Of a DNA stretch of 64,000 nucleotides, positions 30,276-43,800 are shown piece by piece (position 1 is the first letter of the stretch; the number at the start of each line of letters is the position of its first letter). A program made the position numbers and the translations under genes. Location of the stretch: the NCBI GenBank assembly GCA_013433145.1, contig CM024187.1, forward strand, positions 15,489,826 to 15,553,825, written 5' to 3'. Source of the stretch: Ascaris suum (lineage: Eukaryota; Nematoda; Chromadorea; Rhabditida; Ascarididae). Below the pieces are notes generated by a model. That model saw only the letters and a program-made list of their open reading frames with translations, was not told where the DNA came from and searched no databases.

Positions 30276-32081
30276 CAATAACTGCTTCCTGTACCATTTC
30301 GGCTTCCTCGTCGGAATATTATCTCCTCGAAAAATTGTTCCCCGATAGGACCCGTTCTCGGTGAAAATCGTCTGCATCCAGCACACTACATGCATCTAAC
30401 CCACATAGCTATCAAGTTTCACGATTCCCTTTTCTCTAGTGCTGACTGTAATTTACGAACTGAGCTAGTTTTGACTCCATTTCGCTTTTGGATGACTATC
30501 GCACATTGTCCCGGAGCTCAAGTGTTATCTCATTAAACAAAAGTACACTTTAAAGAGTCAATTATTACACTAAAATTGCATGACCAGCTAATTTCCGAAA
30601 GCAGCACCCATCAACCCAAAAAAAGCGAACCACTCCCCAGTGGAAGTTCAACGAACTCTTCACAGGTCTGCTACGACTGGAGAGGAAGAGGTAGCCGCTA
30701 ATTTCGAGATGTTCGAGAAATAAGCCACGAACAGACAGTAAACAAGTCGCAGAAACAACCGAAAAGTTCGTCAAGAAGCATTGGAAGGACAGCAAATTTA
30801 TGAGAAGAGTAACTATACAGCGCAAGTTCATAGGTCTCATTAACTGCCGGTGAGTGAAATCGGGTCTTTCTTACTGTTTACGTTTGCATTTGAATTTCAC
30901 TGTACGAAAAGTGGCCTCTGATAAGGCGCTGATGGATGAGGCGCAAAAGTTGGCCAAAAATAGTGAGCTACAAAGTTTCCGGGAAGTGGGAGAGGCACAG
31001 TGAAACGTAGGTCCAAACATATTGTCATTAGTTATTTTTTGAACATGACGACTCTTAAATTAACACTCCACTTTCAAGCGACGATGACTAAACCTGTCGA
31101 TATGAGTGCGGTGTTAAGGAACGCCACATAATGTGACTAACCTGAGGGGTCAGTTCACGTAGTGAAAAAAACCGTCCAACATTACTCTGTGGTGTGTATA
31201 TAACCTCATATATAGCTTTGTAGCATGCAAAATCAACTCAAAGGCAGTTTTCGTGTAATTCTAGTCATGCAAACTTTATAGTGCAATTTATTCAAATAAC
31301 AAACATGAGACCATGCGCGCTATCTTTATTTGGCTACTCTAGTGAAACATTTCAAACAACAATAAACTCTCAAGCGCCGCAACGCCTATAACAGCAAAAC
31401 GAACCACTCATCAAACAGTAACATATCAACTGTCGAACTGCAAAAGTACGCACCGGTTCAAGCACAGCTAAAGCGCATAGAAATCGAATAAAGGAAACAC
31501 CGCATGGAAATATATATGAGCATCACTTGCACTCAGAAGCCACCACGGCTCACCTCCGATAACATTATGTTCAACGTGACATTAAAATATCTCACTTCAT
31601 GTGGCTAAATTTATCAACACAACAACAACGGAAATTAACTTCCAAAAAACTCTTTACTGACGTCCTGTCCAGGCATGTAAATGCCAAACAGGCACAATAC
31701 GCTGCCTACGCATTTAACACCTGTTTACGAAACAAATATGATGCTTTGACGAAAGGTTCAACAGTATCAATCTAAAGCATCAATCGCCACCAAGAACATC
31801 ACGGGAAGAAAAACACTTCCCAACAATAATCGATTCGCCCCTTTCATTCCCATTCCCACCTCCACATCCACCTCCCCTTTCCCATTACAATAATAACGCA
31901 TTCAAACTATCAATTTCCTACTACAAAAGAAAAGCACAACACCCGGCGTTGGCAAATATCAGCACCTCAAAGAATATAGCGGACTTTAATATTACCGAAA
32001 GCAACATTATAGTAAAACGTATATACCCTTTCAGCGCCGAGTTGTTTAAGGCTTCAATGAATTAAAAAAGATGTACGTTTT
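30276..32081. other. Intergenic, downstream of the TIM23 gene
   Basis: AT-rich, with no supportable exon. An ATTAAA (minus-strand sense, 31985-31990) lies about 92 bases after the TIM23 stop and is a plausible polyadenylation signal. Confidence 0.4.
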
Positions 32082-35000
32082 TCATCCATAATTGAGCATG
32101 TCACGCATTCTTTGGCGGCTATCTGCGTTGCCAAATACCCAACATGTTGCCAGAACCAGACCAGCGGCAGCCCCGATCGCGCTCGCTCTGAGCCCATATG
32201 CTGAACGGTATAGAGCACCCGCCATGCCTCCGGCCGCTGCAATTTGCAAGTCGAAGATGAGAAAAAAGCTGGAATGTGTACCACCTCCTCCAGAGCTATT
32301 TAAGCCGTAGATAAGCTCACCTCGAGCAAATGAAATTAGCAGCTGGAAATCTCAACTCGATTTCTAGCTTAGGTCGTGAATGTCAGCAGTAAAAAAAAAT
32401 GAATCGAACCAAAATGATAGATGGCGGAAAATGATGCCACAAGCCAACTGCCCACCGTAACCTGCTTCCACAGCCCGAATCGCAACCAAGGAAGGATATG
32501 AGAAGGTATCATATTCTGGTGAAGTGTCTCTACTGAACTTAAAAGAATCACCATGCAAGAACATCAATCCACATTACAGCGAAGAATTTTAGAACAACGG
32601 CAGGAAAATTGCACAATGGCTATCTGATGAAATGTTATCCGGTTAGCCTCTAAACCTAAATCATTATATGAACGAAAATCCTTGGGGAATTTCTAAACAC
32701 TCACCGATTCCCTCACTTATCTACTTCAGCCGTCTAAAAAAGTCTAAAGCAGTGGCCTTCAGATGCAAGCTCAAATCATGACCTCCTTATTTTTAGCTTT
32801 ATTCTATCTTCCTGTGCAAAACTTTGCATTTCAAACAACCTTAAAAAATGAGGGAAGCAGGAAGGAACTGCTTTTTAAACTCCACATGCGCCATTTCACC
32901 TGAATGGTCCTGAACCTTACTCTTCTCCAACATCGCGAAAATTTGCGACACTCTCTCCTCTTGCTTTCATCTAGTTTCACTCAACTTTACTTCTCTATCT
33001 TGTTCAGCATCCATTCTCCCTAACTGTTACAAAGGATTGTAGAAACGGTGCAATCGGACGGTCCGCCTTGATCAGCCCGGCATGATAGCCAAGAGGAATA
33101 GGGACGCGCCGGATCGGTGAACAAGACGGCGTGATGGATGGAACGATTGATAAAGTGGCATTTTTTATGCATGCACATTGCTGAGAAACTAAGCGTGAAG
33201 AAGGAAATGTAGGAACAGACTTAACCTTTCGAACATTTAACTGTCATGGGATAGAGTGCCGGTATCTTCCTGCTTTAGTCTCAGCGCGGATGTTCAATGC
33301 CTTTACTTACAGAAGTGGTAATTTTAGAGAAGCAAAACTGCTTCAACCGCACGAAATCCATCATGAAGAAACTAAAACAACCGTCACTTCACACATTGCT
33401 TTCCTCATCGTTGTTGCAAAAAAACTGTCAGCATTTCACAAGGTGAGAATAAAATGCATGGCTGATGTGAATAAATGTGAACATTACCAATACTGTTGAA
33501 ATCGTCATCCGGGCGGAGCTTTCTGAGGAGAATTTCGAGCGCCGAGAAAAGGAAAACAGCCGCCCCTGCTGGCTGTGCGTATCCACTGCCATGTTTAACG
33601 GTCGCATTCATCATTCTCGTCATCCAAGGTTTGCCTCTCTGCAACATTCATTTGCACATCATGCCACCAAATTCTTTTTAAAGATTCATCGGGCACCACC
33701 GCATTCTTCGCTCAACATAGAGAAATGTCTTCATTACATGAAGGATGGAAATTTTTAAACTTTTTTGTTCTAAAAAACGACTGCACAAATGTAGAGCATT
33801 TGCTTGCAGACTTTTGTAGATGAATAACTTACGAGTAATCGATGAAAGAGAATTTGTACAGTTATGGGGAAATGCAATTCCCTACATGATTAAATGCTAT
33901 AATGGAAAGCGTGGCCATTATCTAGTTACTAACAAGCTACCGTGCTCGGGTAAAAGAGGCACAGGACGTCCCGCGTTAATATAGCCGACAGATGCTTTAG
34001 AGGCATTTGGCTGGCTTCGTGTGAGGCCGCACTCAGATACCACCTTTTAAAGTAGAATGCCTCTACATGAGGCATAATAGCCCTCAGGCTCTAGTGTTTG
34101 AGCCACCAGCAGGCCTCGGCTACAAGGGAAACACATAAGCGGAAACCTAGCTGAAGTGGCATCGCAGAAAACGGTAAACAGAATCTCTCAGGTCGATTGT
34201 TTGCGAGTGCTGGCAATGGATTTTCCTCTTATAAATTCCAGTCAGGAAGATTCATGTGAAAATTTAAGCAGAAAAAAAGTGACTCAGAGTTTCCAATTAA
34301 CGACGCTGATAGCCGAAGATGAGTAAGATTTGTCAAGGAAAAAGGGGAAACGGGAGATGTTATTTTAATATATGTGGGCTTGAAAACACGAATGACAAGA
34401 GATGGTCTTCTTGGAGGAAGGTCGCACTAGTGTGCATCGCGACTAAAAGGAGAGCAGTGCGCATTTTGCACGCTAGAGTAGACGCACACGCTGTGTATTC
34501 ACGGTGGATCCGCGCACCTCCTTCCTTTTTGACTTCGCGTCTGCTTGAAGTTATGATGTTAAAATGTGATAACGGACTTACAAGTTGTCGCGTGTCCGGA
34601 TTGAAGAATTCTGGGATGAAGCCACGTACTGCACCTACGGCGTATCCTCCACCAACAGCCCACCCGATGTGCCCGAGTGCGAACTCAAATTTGCCCTTGC
34701 CAGTGTTTCCTCCGTCTGGCATTATATACCTTCAAAAGAAGGAATTAAACGCTCATAAACTCAGTACATCCCTCAGAAGCAAGTGCTCTTGAACTGAATC
34801 CATCTCCCTAATAAACTTCTCCTCCCTTTATGCAATTCTGAAGCTTCAGCATTAAGTGTACTTTCGAATATTGTGCATCCAATAAAATCGAATGAAACTT
34901 CATTAGACAGTAGATTATTATAGCTTTTGACGACCACACAGCTTTCTGACAAGCTCAGTCATCCCTCCTTAAACAGGTATTGCGCCTCCGATTGACTTCA

Positions 35001-37367
35001 AGATGGTATGGGTTAATAAGTTCATGAGTTAATGCGGGGCCTATATGGAGTCGTCACTTGGATGCGGAGGGCTCACGATCGTGGCAGATGGAAGAGTTGC
35101 CAGCTGCAAAGATGAATTAAACGTCCTCTCCTTTCGTCAACCTCCTAAAGCTTAAAATCGTCCTCTCCTTCAAAATTATGTTAATGATACAGCGCTCAGC
35201 GATCCGAATGCCCACCGAATTCTCTTTTATAATTACCTCCGTTAGAAAACTTCAGTATGGAAATAGTTTAAATCAAACACTCAAAAACTTATGTCTCCTC
35301 CCCCTTTCTCTTCCTTATCGCCAGAAGGATGTGCGAACTTTATCATTAATGTGATACTGCTGGTGCTCGTCGCAATTCCTATCACTGATATGCTCTATGG
35401 TCTACGATTACTTTTCGATGGTATACGTACGTAAATTTTTCGTTCACAGTCATCCATCTGAACAGCGTGAGCAAAAGCTGGTTTTCAACTTAGATTGACC
35501 AGTACTTTTTTGCTTAGTCTGGTCAAATATTCAAGTCAGCCAGCTATTGACGGCAAGCAAAAATTGGAAATAACGGTAACTTTTTACAACTTTCACAATG
35601 CAAATTTAGTGTTCTTCACGATAATCGCGCCTCACAAGGTCTTAACCCACTCTTTTACGAAGGTACATCAATCTGCAGACATATGCACAGTAAGATGAGC
35701 ACCTTCGAGGACTTTGCAAGACTCAGTACTACATGTGTCCTCTGATTTTCGGTAGCGCATAAAAGTACAAAGAAAGGCTTCTTAAGTAAAACTTCAAAAA
35801 GCACTATCAAAAATCCGAGCTCAATACTCTCAATGATGAAGTTATGCAGTGGCTGAAGTATTTATAGGGCACTTTAAGTTGTCCCAATTTCGTACTTAAC
35901 CATGTCCTCTGAACCTCGATGAATGACACCAAGATCGCATCAGTTGGCGAGTGAAGGCTATTCCACCAATCAGTAAAAGCAAAATGAAAGGTGCTGACAA
36001 TTAATATCCTAGAAATTATTTTGCAAATCGGCAGTGTACAGCCGGAAAAAAAAAGCATAAAACTCGCTGAAACTGATATACTACACTTCGTCATGATAAA
36101 GTATAGCGCAATTTATAAAATTTTAGATGCCGAAAATAAGCAGTTATGTAGCTGTAACAATGGATATTTCTCTATCGGTTGCTGCTCAAAACGAAAGGAG
36201 AAGATTATTTACCGCATTAAATTCTTCACTTGTTGCTGAAATCACTACTTTCTCTGTATCCTCCCCTTATCCCTTCATTTCGATACTGAAAATAGGGTCA
36301 ATTCACAAGAACTTCTACTAAAACAACACTTTACTGAGCATTTCGGATTGTCGTTTACCGTTCATACGTACGAAAGTCAGATTAGTTTGAACACACCTGA
36401 TAAAATATGGAAGAGTGCCAAAGCTCAATAACGTAACCTAAGCTTTCACTGAGTGGTTTTCTTCGTGCGATTTTTTTCCAGGGGTGGTCATTTGAACAGA
36501 ATTAGAAGGAAAATAAAACGTCCGCTTGATGCAGCGACAGTAGCATCAGCCCACTGATGAAAGGGGCTTCTGTTTCTCTACGCCTGACTGGCATGAGCCT
36601 TTTCCTAGCATAGCCCGTGCCCAAACGTTTTGTTCTGCATGTGAAAATGCATTGTGAGCGGTAGCAATCGGCCGACAAGATTAGACGTGTTGTTGTTACC
36701 TTACGACAGAAATTTCTAGGAAAAACTTCTGATAGTCTAATTTAAGCGAAAGTTCTTATAGTTTTCGAAAACGGTGTTTCTCTGGTTTTTTCCGGATGCC
36801 GCTAGCTGTGACCAGTGAATGTTTATCTTGCAATGTCTAACGGAGAACCCTAGTGAAGCGAAGCATTCGCCCTCAGTACCAACAATTCCCACTCGTAAGC
36901 TAGCTGGACAGGAATCCTAGAGATCTAGCTAATCAAGTCAAATTACAAAGCCTTCCGCTTCTCCATCTCCCAACAATTCGTAAGCACCTGTGGCCTAGCG
37001 TCCGATCCCTCGTCTTTCCTGAAATTATTTGATTACAAACTCTTTTCCTTTATTAATCCCCCATAGTAGAAAGGCGACTTCAGTTGAGGAAATAAAGGTG
37101 GGCTGGCAGCATCAACTACAACAAGGTATTAAACACGGCTTACTGTGGAGCAGATTGACGGAAAATGCTGGGATCCATTTGCAAATACGGAGACATCTGC
37201 ATCTGTATAGGTACGCCGGCATTCTTGATCTGGTCGAGCGCAAACACAGGCCGACTGTCAAAGGTGGGTGCTTCTGGAGTCTCTGAAGTCGACGAAGAAG
37301 CGTCTTCGTTAATTGTCTGAGCCTCGATAGGAGCCGTCGAGGATGATGAGTCCCAAAGCCAAGACAT
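32082..37367 (-). CDS. timm-23: Mitochondrial import inner membrane translocase subunit TIM23, 4 exons, complete
   Basis: Channel-forming subunit of the TIM23 presequence translocase in the mitochondrial inner membrane. Exons in coding order: 37144-37367, 34582-34729, 33488-33638, 32082-32236. Phases 2, 0 and 1 match, and the product is 225 residues, close to the family's usual length. Residues 1-57 are a hydrophilic Ser/Thr/acidic intermembrane-space arm starting MSWLWDSSSS. The segment SPYLQMDPSIF (59-69) is the conserved region before the channel. Residues 76-225 form the Tim17/Tim22/Tim23 domain with glycine-rich helices (HIGWAVGGGYAVGAVRG; AAGGMAGALYRSAYGLRA), the NPDTRQL segment (118-124) and GKPWMTRMMNATVKHG (126-141). 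An acceptor-like TTTTTAG lies 14 bases before the ATG, consistent with a trans-spliced leader. Identification is firm; only the weak exon 2 acceptor (TTTGAAG) is unusual. Confidence 0.95.
35291..35434 (+). CDS. Candidate 47-residue membrane micropeptide nested in TIM23 intron 1
   Basis: An uninterrupted ATG-to-TAA frame on the strand opposite TIM23. It encodes a Pro/Ser-rich start (MSPPPFSSLSPEGC), one strongly hydrophobic helix (FIINVILLVLVAIPI) and a short basic/aromatic end. The hydrophobic helix with flanking polar ends is more protein-like than neighbouring frames. It could alternatively be an exon: GCCAG| at about 35324 can act as acceptor and AC|GTAAAT at the end can act as donor. No family recognised, and the ATG context is only fair. 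Confidence 0.3.
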   Translation: MSPPPFSSLSPEGCANFIINVILLVLVAIPITDMLYGLRLLFDGIRT

Positions 37368-37383
37368 CTCTTCTTGAGAATCT
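37368..37383 (-). promoter_or_regulatory. Putative spliced-leader acceptor of TIM23
   Basis: On the minus strand, CGTTTTTAG (AG at 37382-37383) lies 14 bases upstream of the start codon with no obvious 5' cis exon. That spacing is usual for nematode SL trans-splicing. Inferred only. Confidence 0.4.
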
Positions 37384-40329
37384 AAAAACGAAGGTATTGC
37401 TGTTCATATACCGTAATATCGCATTACACGAACATCGATAAGAAGTATACGGTCATGCGCACACAACCAACCTTCACTGTAGGCGGTAAAAACGAAAGAA
37501 GAAAATAAACCAGGAAATCAACTGATGAGAGCGCACTACCACCCCGCCCTCCAGAATACTACAGAAATCTTCCAGGAGCCTGAAAAACCCTTAGGATCAG
37601 GGAACGAAAGGTAAAAGTGGGAAAGTGACCCGGACGGAACGATTGGATTTTGGTCACTTATTCAAAGAACAGCCCATTCAAATCCGGAATTAATTTCATC
37701 CTTTTTTCGCATAGAGGAAAACTATGGTATGACCACATGAAAGTCGTGGAACTGTACCCGAAACTGATTTTGAGGCTTATCGTACAAACAGCAAATTGCA
37801 ATTCTTGTTGAGCCCACCATATTTTGCGTATCGACTTCTTTCATGACCACAGTTTATTAGATTAGCACGTGACGGTTTGTTGCTCAAATCAGAGATTTTC
37901 CGCACAACTTGGTAAATGTGGAAATACCGCTCCTTTGCACTCTTTCTTCGGGCAACGTCCGACTGTCATCATACACTTACAGAAGAATGTGGCATTGATG
38001 GCTGACCTATGTTCGGTAAGCATCAGAGTATTCGAAGTGAAGAATGCAGAAATATGAACCAGTTCTGCTCCTGTCGAGCGAATAGAAACAGAGAAAATAG
38101 AGCATGGATGTTTTATAGCGCTTTGGGTAGGCTTCTGGGAACTAATGAAGGATGTGGCGTAAGTCGTTGAAATATAAAACCAATCAGTGGGTCAGGAGTG
38201 CTTGGCTGTAATAGTTGATGAGCAATGGTGTAAAGCATTAGCTCACTCATTTTAAAACAAAATCTTGTGCGAAGTGTTAGCAGCTTCTCTTTGGGATCAA
38301 GTCACATAAAAGGATATTTCTGTTGACTCAGGAAAGTATGAGACGGAAGAGGTGAGGAAAGATGAGGAGGGAGGACGAAAGGTCACGATGCAGCCCCAAG
38401 CGAGCCACTAAAATATCGTTTATACGATGAGGCGCGGTGTTTGTGTGCGGCCGCACGTTACGAGTATGAAGCAATAGGCGGGTGGTTTCCATTCATCGAG
38501 TCATCAGCTCAAATACGCTCGTTCCCGATAGCTGCCGCTTGAAAAAGTTCCTCACGTGTTTACAGTAAAAACAAAGCCATGTGAGTTTCACTCCGCCACA
38601 GCTTCAATTCGATACACTTTCGGCGCGAACCGTGGTAACTTTAAAGCAAAAAGCCTGAGTGAATATCTCTTGACATAAGAAGCGAAAAGAGTTCTGACCA
38701 ATATTTCGTCACTTCGGATACTTGAAGTTCGTTGAGGCTACATCCAGTCATTTGCCAACTCAACAACAAACAATTTTGATGAATTTTGTTTTAGACCCAA
38801 AATGTCGAAACTGTATATCCTTACAGGATCCCACGATATCCATCCCCATGCGAATGAAACCCCATCGCGACTACACAGACACAGAAAGACTGCATGATCA
38901 AAAAAAAAAGAAACAAACAAACAAAACAGTAGAACGATCAACACACCTACCCACGGAATGGACCAAGGTTCACTCCACGAAGATGAGAGTAAACGAAAGG
39001 TTAGACATCTCTCCATCGAAACATCGGAAATAACGAAAACTCGTGCTATTCACACAGTGTCAAGACGAAAATAACCATTCCCTTCTTAGAGCTACAACCA
39101 TGCGACCCCACATAACCATCAACCCTTGGCAGCCCTTCCATCCCGTTGATGACATCTCCATAAGCGTCACCGAAACGACACCTCGCAAATTTTAATAAGG
39201 ATACCGCCGCAGTTTCTAGCACCTTCGACATGAAAATCAGATAGGGTCGTTAAACTATTTAAATTGAGCGACCACAATTCAAAATGTTGCTCCAACTTGT
39301 TCAGCTGTTTTGAAGAACGCTGTATACAAGCGTCTATAATTTATACTCGGTACCTTCTCACAACACGCCAACAATTCTGTCTCTCTAGAACTGCTTCTTA
39401 GATATACCTTTTCTACGCTTATAATATCATGAAAATTGTAGCTTAAAGCCACCTAAGTCTCAAAAGACATAAATATCAACGGTAGCTCCCTACAAACGTT
39501 GTAAGCTCCAGCTCATTGTTTCAAAACTTTGCAGCGCAAATCTTCGAGAGTCATGCGACCTACATGGGACACGTCATATATGACGTGAATTAATGAATAC
39601 TACAACTTAGCGTTCGAATAAACAATTTTGGCCGGCATGGTTATCCAGTCAGCTAAATAGGTGACGCTCGGAAAAAGTCGTTACAGGGGTAAATATGGGA
39701 CACTATGGGTCGACTTGAAGAAAGTATCGGAATGCGCATTCATGGGAAAGAGAAATGAGCTGTAATAAGAAAGCAGTTGTCACGGATCTAGTATCGAATA
39801 ACGATCATAGGGACTTAATCTGCGAAAAAAGTTGAGAGTTTTTCTGCGCAAAAGATCTCCTCAATTCGCACTTTCAACGCACCTGCAACTTCATATGTGA
39901 ACGAGTGCGAACACCGTTCAACACAGCAACCTTCTTCACCCGTTGAAAGAATGTATGGTAGAACAAGATTCAAGCCATTTATATCAATAATTCGATCGAA
40001 TGAAGAACTTTGGAGATACTTTTTAAAATTCGAAAACGGAGATACAGATAGGGGTTAATTCTTACAGCCTGTAGCGACTCAAGACCTAGAAACTTGAGCT
40101 TTTGCACGAAAGGCGGTTAAATTGAACCCGGAAACTTAAAAAATGTTGCTTTCGTGAACTGTTCCTGGACGTCTTGGAGAAGCTTAATATCTCTAGCAGT
40201 AGATGGGGACGAGGTGAAAGTAGTGTACTTGAGGCTCAGTTCGCCATAAGTCACGAAGGCCCATCGACAATCACCCCAATATTTGTACTGAGCGTATGAG
40301 ACAGTAAGCCGTTTCCGACACTTTACATA
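37384..40329. other. Intergenic, upstream of TIM23
   Basis: I see no supportable gene. Short frames at 38.7-39.2 kb lack protein-like composition or splice context. The region near 38.35-38.4 kb is purine-rich. Confidence 0.4.
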
Positions 40330-40860
40330 GTCTTAAGGTCATCTAATATCCGCACCCACAAAACCGCTCAAATTATGGATAAAGCTGTACGTCTGCAGAG
40401 CGGTGTTATGAAGTGATACAGGCATGAAATAGAACAGGAAGTTGTTTAAGGTACCAATGGACACTTCTGAACTATCCTCTAGAGCGAGCAAGTCAGTACA
40501 CAGTTCACGGACATAAATCAGGGGTGCACAAAGTGTTCTCTCAGTTTTAAGATCGTCAACAAAAAACTTGCAGCGACACTTTAAATTGTTGAAGGTATCA
40601 TTTACGTGTAGTACGAATAAATGAGGTCCCAGAATGCTTCCCAGTGGCTTGCTACCTCGGCTTCGTAGAGTTCAAAAATGCTATCGCAATGTTAACTTCG
40701 AAAACAACGATTTAGGTTTACCCTGTACAGCTTTACTAAGCAGCTTGTTATGACCGACTGTTTCATACTCAGTAATGAAGTCCACGTAAACGAAATGAGT
40801 TTGCTATCACTCATTTGATCAGTGAAGCTAATCAAAAAGTGAGGGCGAAAGTCGAAGAAA
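40330..40860 (-). mobile_element. Decayed CR1-like LINE, reverse transcriptase remnant
   Basis: Minus-strand translation, across frameshifts, gives a VYVDF..E...VGHNKLLSK segment that matches the usual (I/V)DF.KAFD.V.H..LL.K block. It is followed by SKPLGSILGPHLFVLHVND (normally GVPQGSVLGPLLF...IND) and CKFFVDDLK (the ADD catalytic block, with Ala changed to Val). Stops and frame changes show it is dead. The outer limits are approximate. Confidence 0.75.
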
Positions 40861-43800
40861 TCCGACCTGTGTATAGCACCTCGACTGCCATTTAGTGTTA
40901 AATGTGCAGAAAATCACGTTTTTACAACAGTTTCAAATCTGCTGCAGATAGATGTGTGGCTAATAAGAGGATAATTTGAAACATTATGAAAAGGAGATTT
41001 TTCTCGAAGGTACCTTACAATTACTATTCTGTAAGCCCCAACAATCGGAACAATTGCTAGGCTTTATCTAAATAAGTAGCTCAGTGAATAAGCTTGTTGT
41101 CGCCTTTTTTGCGAATGAGAATGGTCTCAACTACCACGGCTAAAAGCTGTGCGGATGAATTGTGTATCGCCGAGTTGTTGATGGCTGAAATGTTCGACGA
41201 TCAAAGTTGCACTATGGTTCAATTATGCACCGCTCAAATGCTTGCAACTCACTTCTGCAAATCTCAGCTCTAATGCCAGCTTCTGTATGCTTATGCGAAA
41301 CAACAGCGCTCTCTCGAGTGACCAGAAATTGCCTCTGCGGAAGTGGGAATCTAATAAGTTTGTCTATCGCAGTAAATTGGCGATGGAGCATCATGAAAGA
41401 AGTTCGCATTTTACGAAGAGTCACAAGGGAAACGAACTATCAATGACTCAGCGGAGATGGAAAAGCAGAGTTCGAAGGGAGGCAGCGAAAAACATAATTC
41501 AGGGTGCTTGCTCTGACTTATACGCATATTTCAGATATATTTAAACATCTATGAATGTTTAAAAAATTTGCGAATTAATGGATGGTTGGTACAGGATGTC
41601 ATCATGCGGTGTAGATTGATTAACGCCACTCTCGCAACTGTAGCTTCGATGCTATCGGAGTTGGCACGGCATCGTACACGGGGAGATAGATACAGAATAT
41701 ATGGGCCCGACATCGGTATCATCATCACAAAGTTAGAGCGTGAATGAAGTGAGGCCTATCTGAAACGTTAATCGTGCATTCGGACCAACCAAAGCTGTCA
41801 CGAAAAAACGAAATGTTAGGAATATGAAGAAGTCAGGTACAATTTTAAATGGTCACCTTTGGTGATCCCGACTACTAGTTAAACGAACTCGCATGAATGC
41901 TCGAATAAGCTCCTTTAACAGAGACATAGAATCCCTCGCTTGGGTCATTAGGAGCCGCACACAACTTTGTTGCTTGATGCCTTCTGACCAGAACAGATAG
42001 TGCATTATGGAAGGCTTCGAACCAGCGCTAAAAGTTATAACGCAAAATTTCATAGCCATAGTTTTACGGTTCGCATGGTGAAACCACTAAAAAGGTACAT
42101 AAAATGCGTACAGATATGACGTGGCCACGATGCTCCTTTGCAAAAATTGCAAAACAACGCAATGAATTTATGCATTTCAGCTTAGCTAGGTGGCTGTCCT
42201 TGTTGAAGTGTGAAAACCAATATTTACATCGCCATATTTTTCCACTCGTTTTTGAAAACAAGGGTAACCTCTCGTTTCGAAGAATCCTGCAGTCTTGGAT
42301 CCTCGTCCTTTCTTCTTTCGCGCTTTCGCGCACTTTCAATTTTGCCTGCACGAGAAGGTCAAGAGCATAAAATTTCAATCTTTCATACGTCGATGATTAT
42401 ATTTTGAAGCACGATAAAGTGGAACGAGCACGCAGTGAACACGAAAACACGGGAGAGGCATTCGGTTAATTTTGACTGAATGGAATGTGAAGGTTCAATT
42501 TTCACATAAATTAGCATGTAATCGCCCCACTCCGGAATTTGAATGCACAAGGCTGTCTTTAAAAATCCCGTCTCCCCCGTCAGATTTTCCCTCCCACACG
42601 AAGAACAAGGAATTCCGCTCAAAATCTACTACCTCCCCAGGAAGGGAGGGCGACACCAAACCTCTTCATGTTTCTAATGCTACTTGTGCCCCTCATCTCT
42701 ATGCAACGACTCACTATTAGAAGCTTTTATGTTCGTTATGCAAATTTGTTTCCCGTTGTTGCACTGAATAACGCCACTCACCCAGTGCGCTATTCAAATC
42801 CCACAGAAAGGAATAGTGCAGAAATGGGATCCTGCTATAGAAATTTTAAACGACCGCTTATCATTTGTTACACTGTACTACGCTTAATCCTCCTCGTAGT
42901 AAATCTATGCTATGTTACTCGTATATTGTAGCTTGTATTGTATTATATTATATTGTATTATATTGCAGTAGAGTATTATTATAGTGTATTAATAGTGTAT
43001 TATATTATACAGTGTATTATATTATATATTATTTACCGAAGACCAAAGTGTATTATATTATATAGTATGTAGTATACTGCAGTATAGTATATAGTGCCGC
43101 TCATACAGCAAAGGTCATTGATGGCAGCACACATCTACGGGGTTCGTAATGAGCGAATTAGCTAGCTTTGTCCGCTTCAAAAAATCATTGTCATTTCGAA
43201 ACTCAGAACTGCTCGAGAACACCCACGGCGTTTTCTTCAGCGATTGCAAATTTAAACGGGTATCACTTTTTCCTCTACGTATATTCTACTTTCTTAGCCT
43301 TCCGAGCCATAAAATGTAGTAATTCTAACTTGAATCCATTGTTTAATGAGGGGGGAAATGCGGCTCTCGTTATCAAGGTCTTATGCTGGTGCATTTGATA
43401 TACATAGCCTAAAGGCTCAGACATTTGCGCCTACGGATACTTGTGACGCCACGTGCTTGTGGCATGAGTCTTATGCGTGGGATCCTTTCCTCCGAAGACG
43501 TCTGCGTTGCGGACTTCTGCAGAATATGATGCGTCTAGCAATAGTATTAGAGGAAAGAAGACTTTATTTACAGTAGCAAACAAAGAAAAATGGAAGCTAT
43601 GGAAGTTGCCATTTGTATGGTTACTCGTCTTATGTTTACTTATAGCAATATGAACATTACACAGCAAGCGATGCGCCCATTCCGTTGTAATGGTGTACTA
43701 ATGAAGAGAAGTCAAGCAGGATGACGAAACAACCTGGACACCTTGAAATTCTTCGAGAGAAGCAGCGTAGTGACTCATTGCCTGTTCTACCTCACTGCTC

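Noticed and set aside
32092..32310. + frame rich in Ala/Pro
   Set aside because: Antisense shadow of the last TIM23 exon.
34319..34792. 157-codon + frame
   Set aside because: Antisense shadow of TIM23 exon 2.
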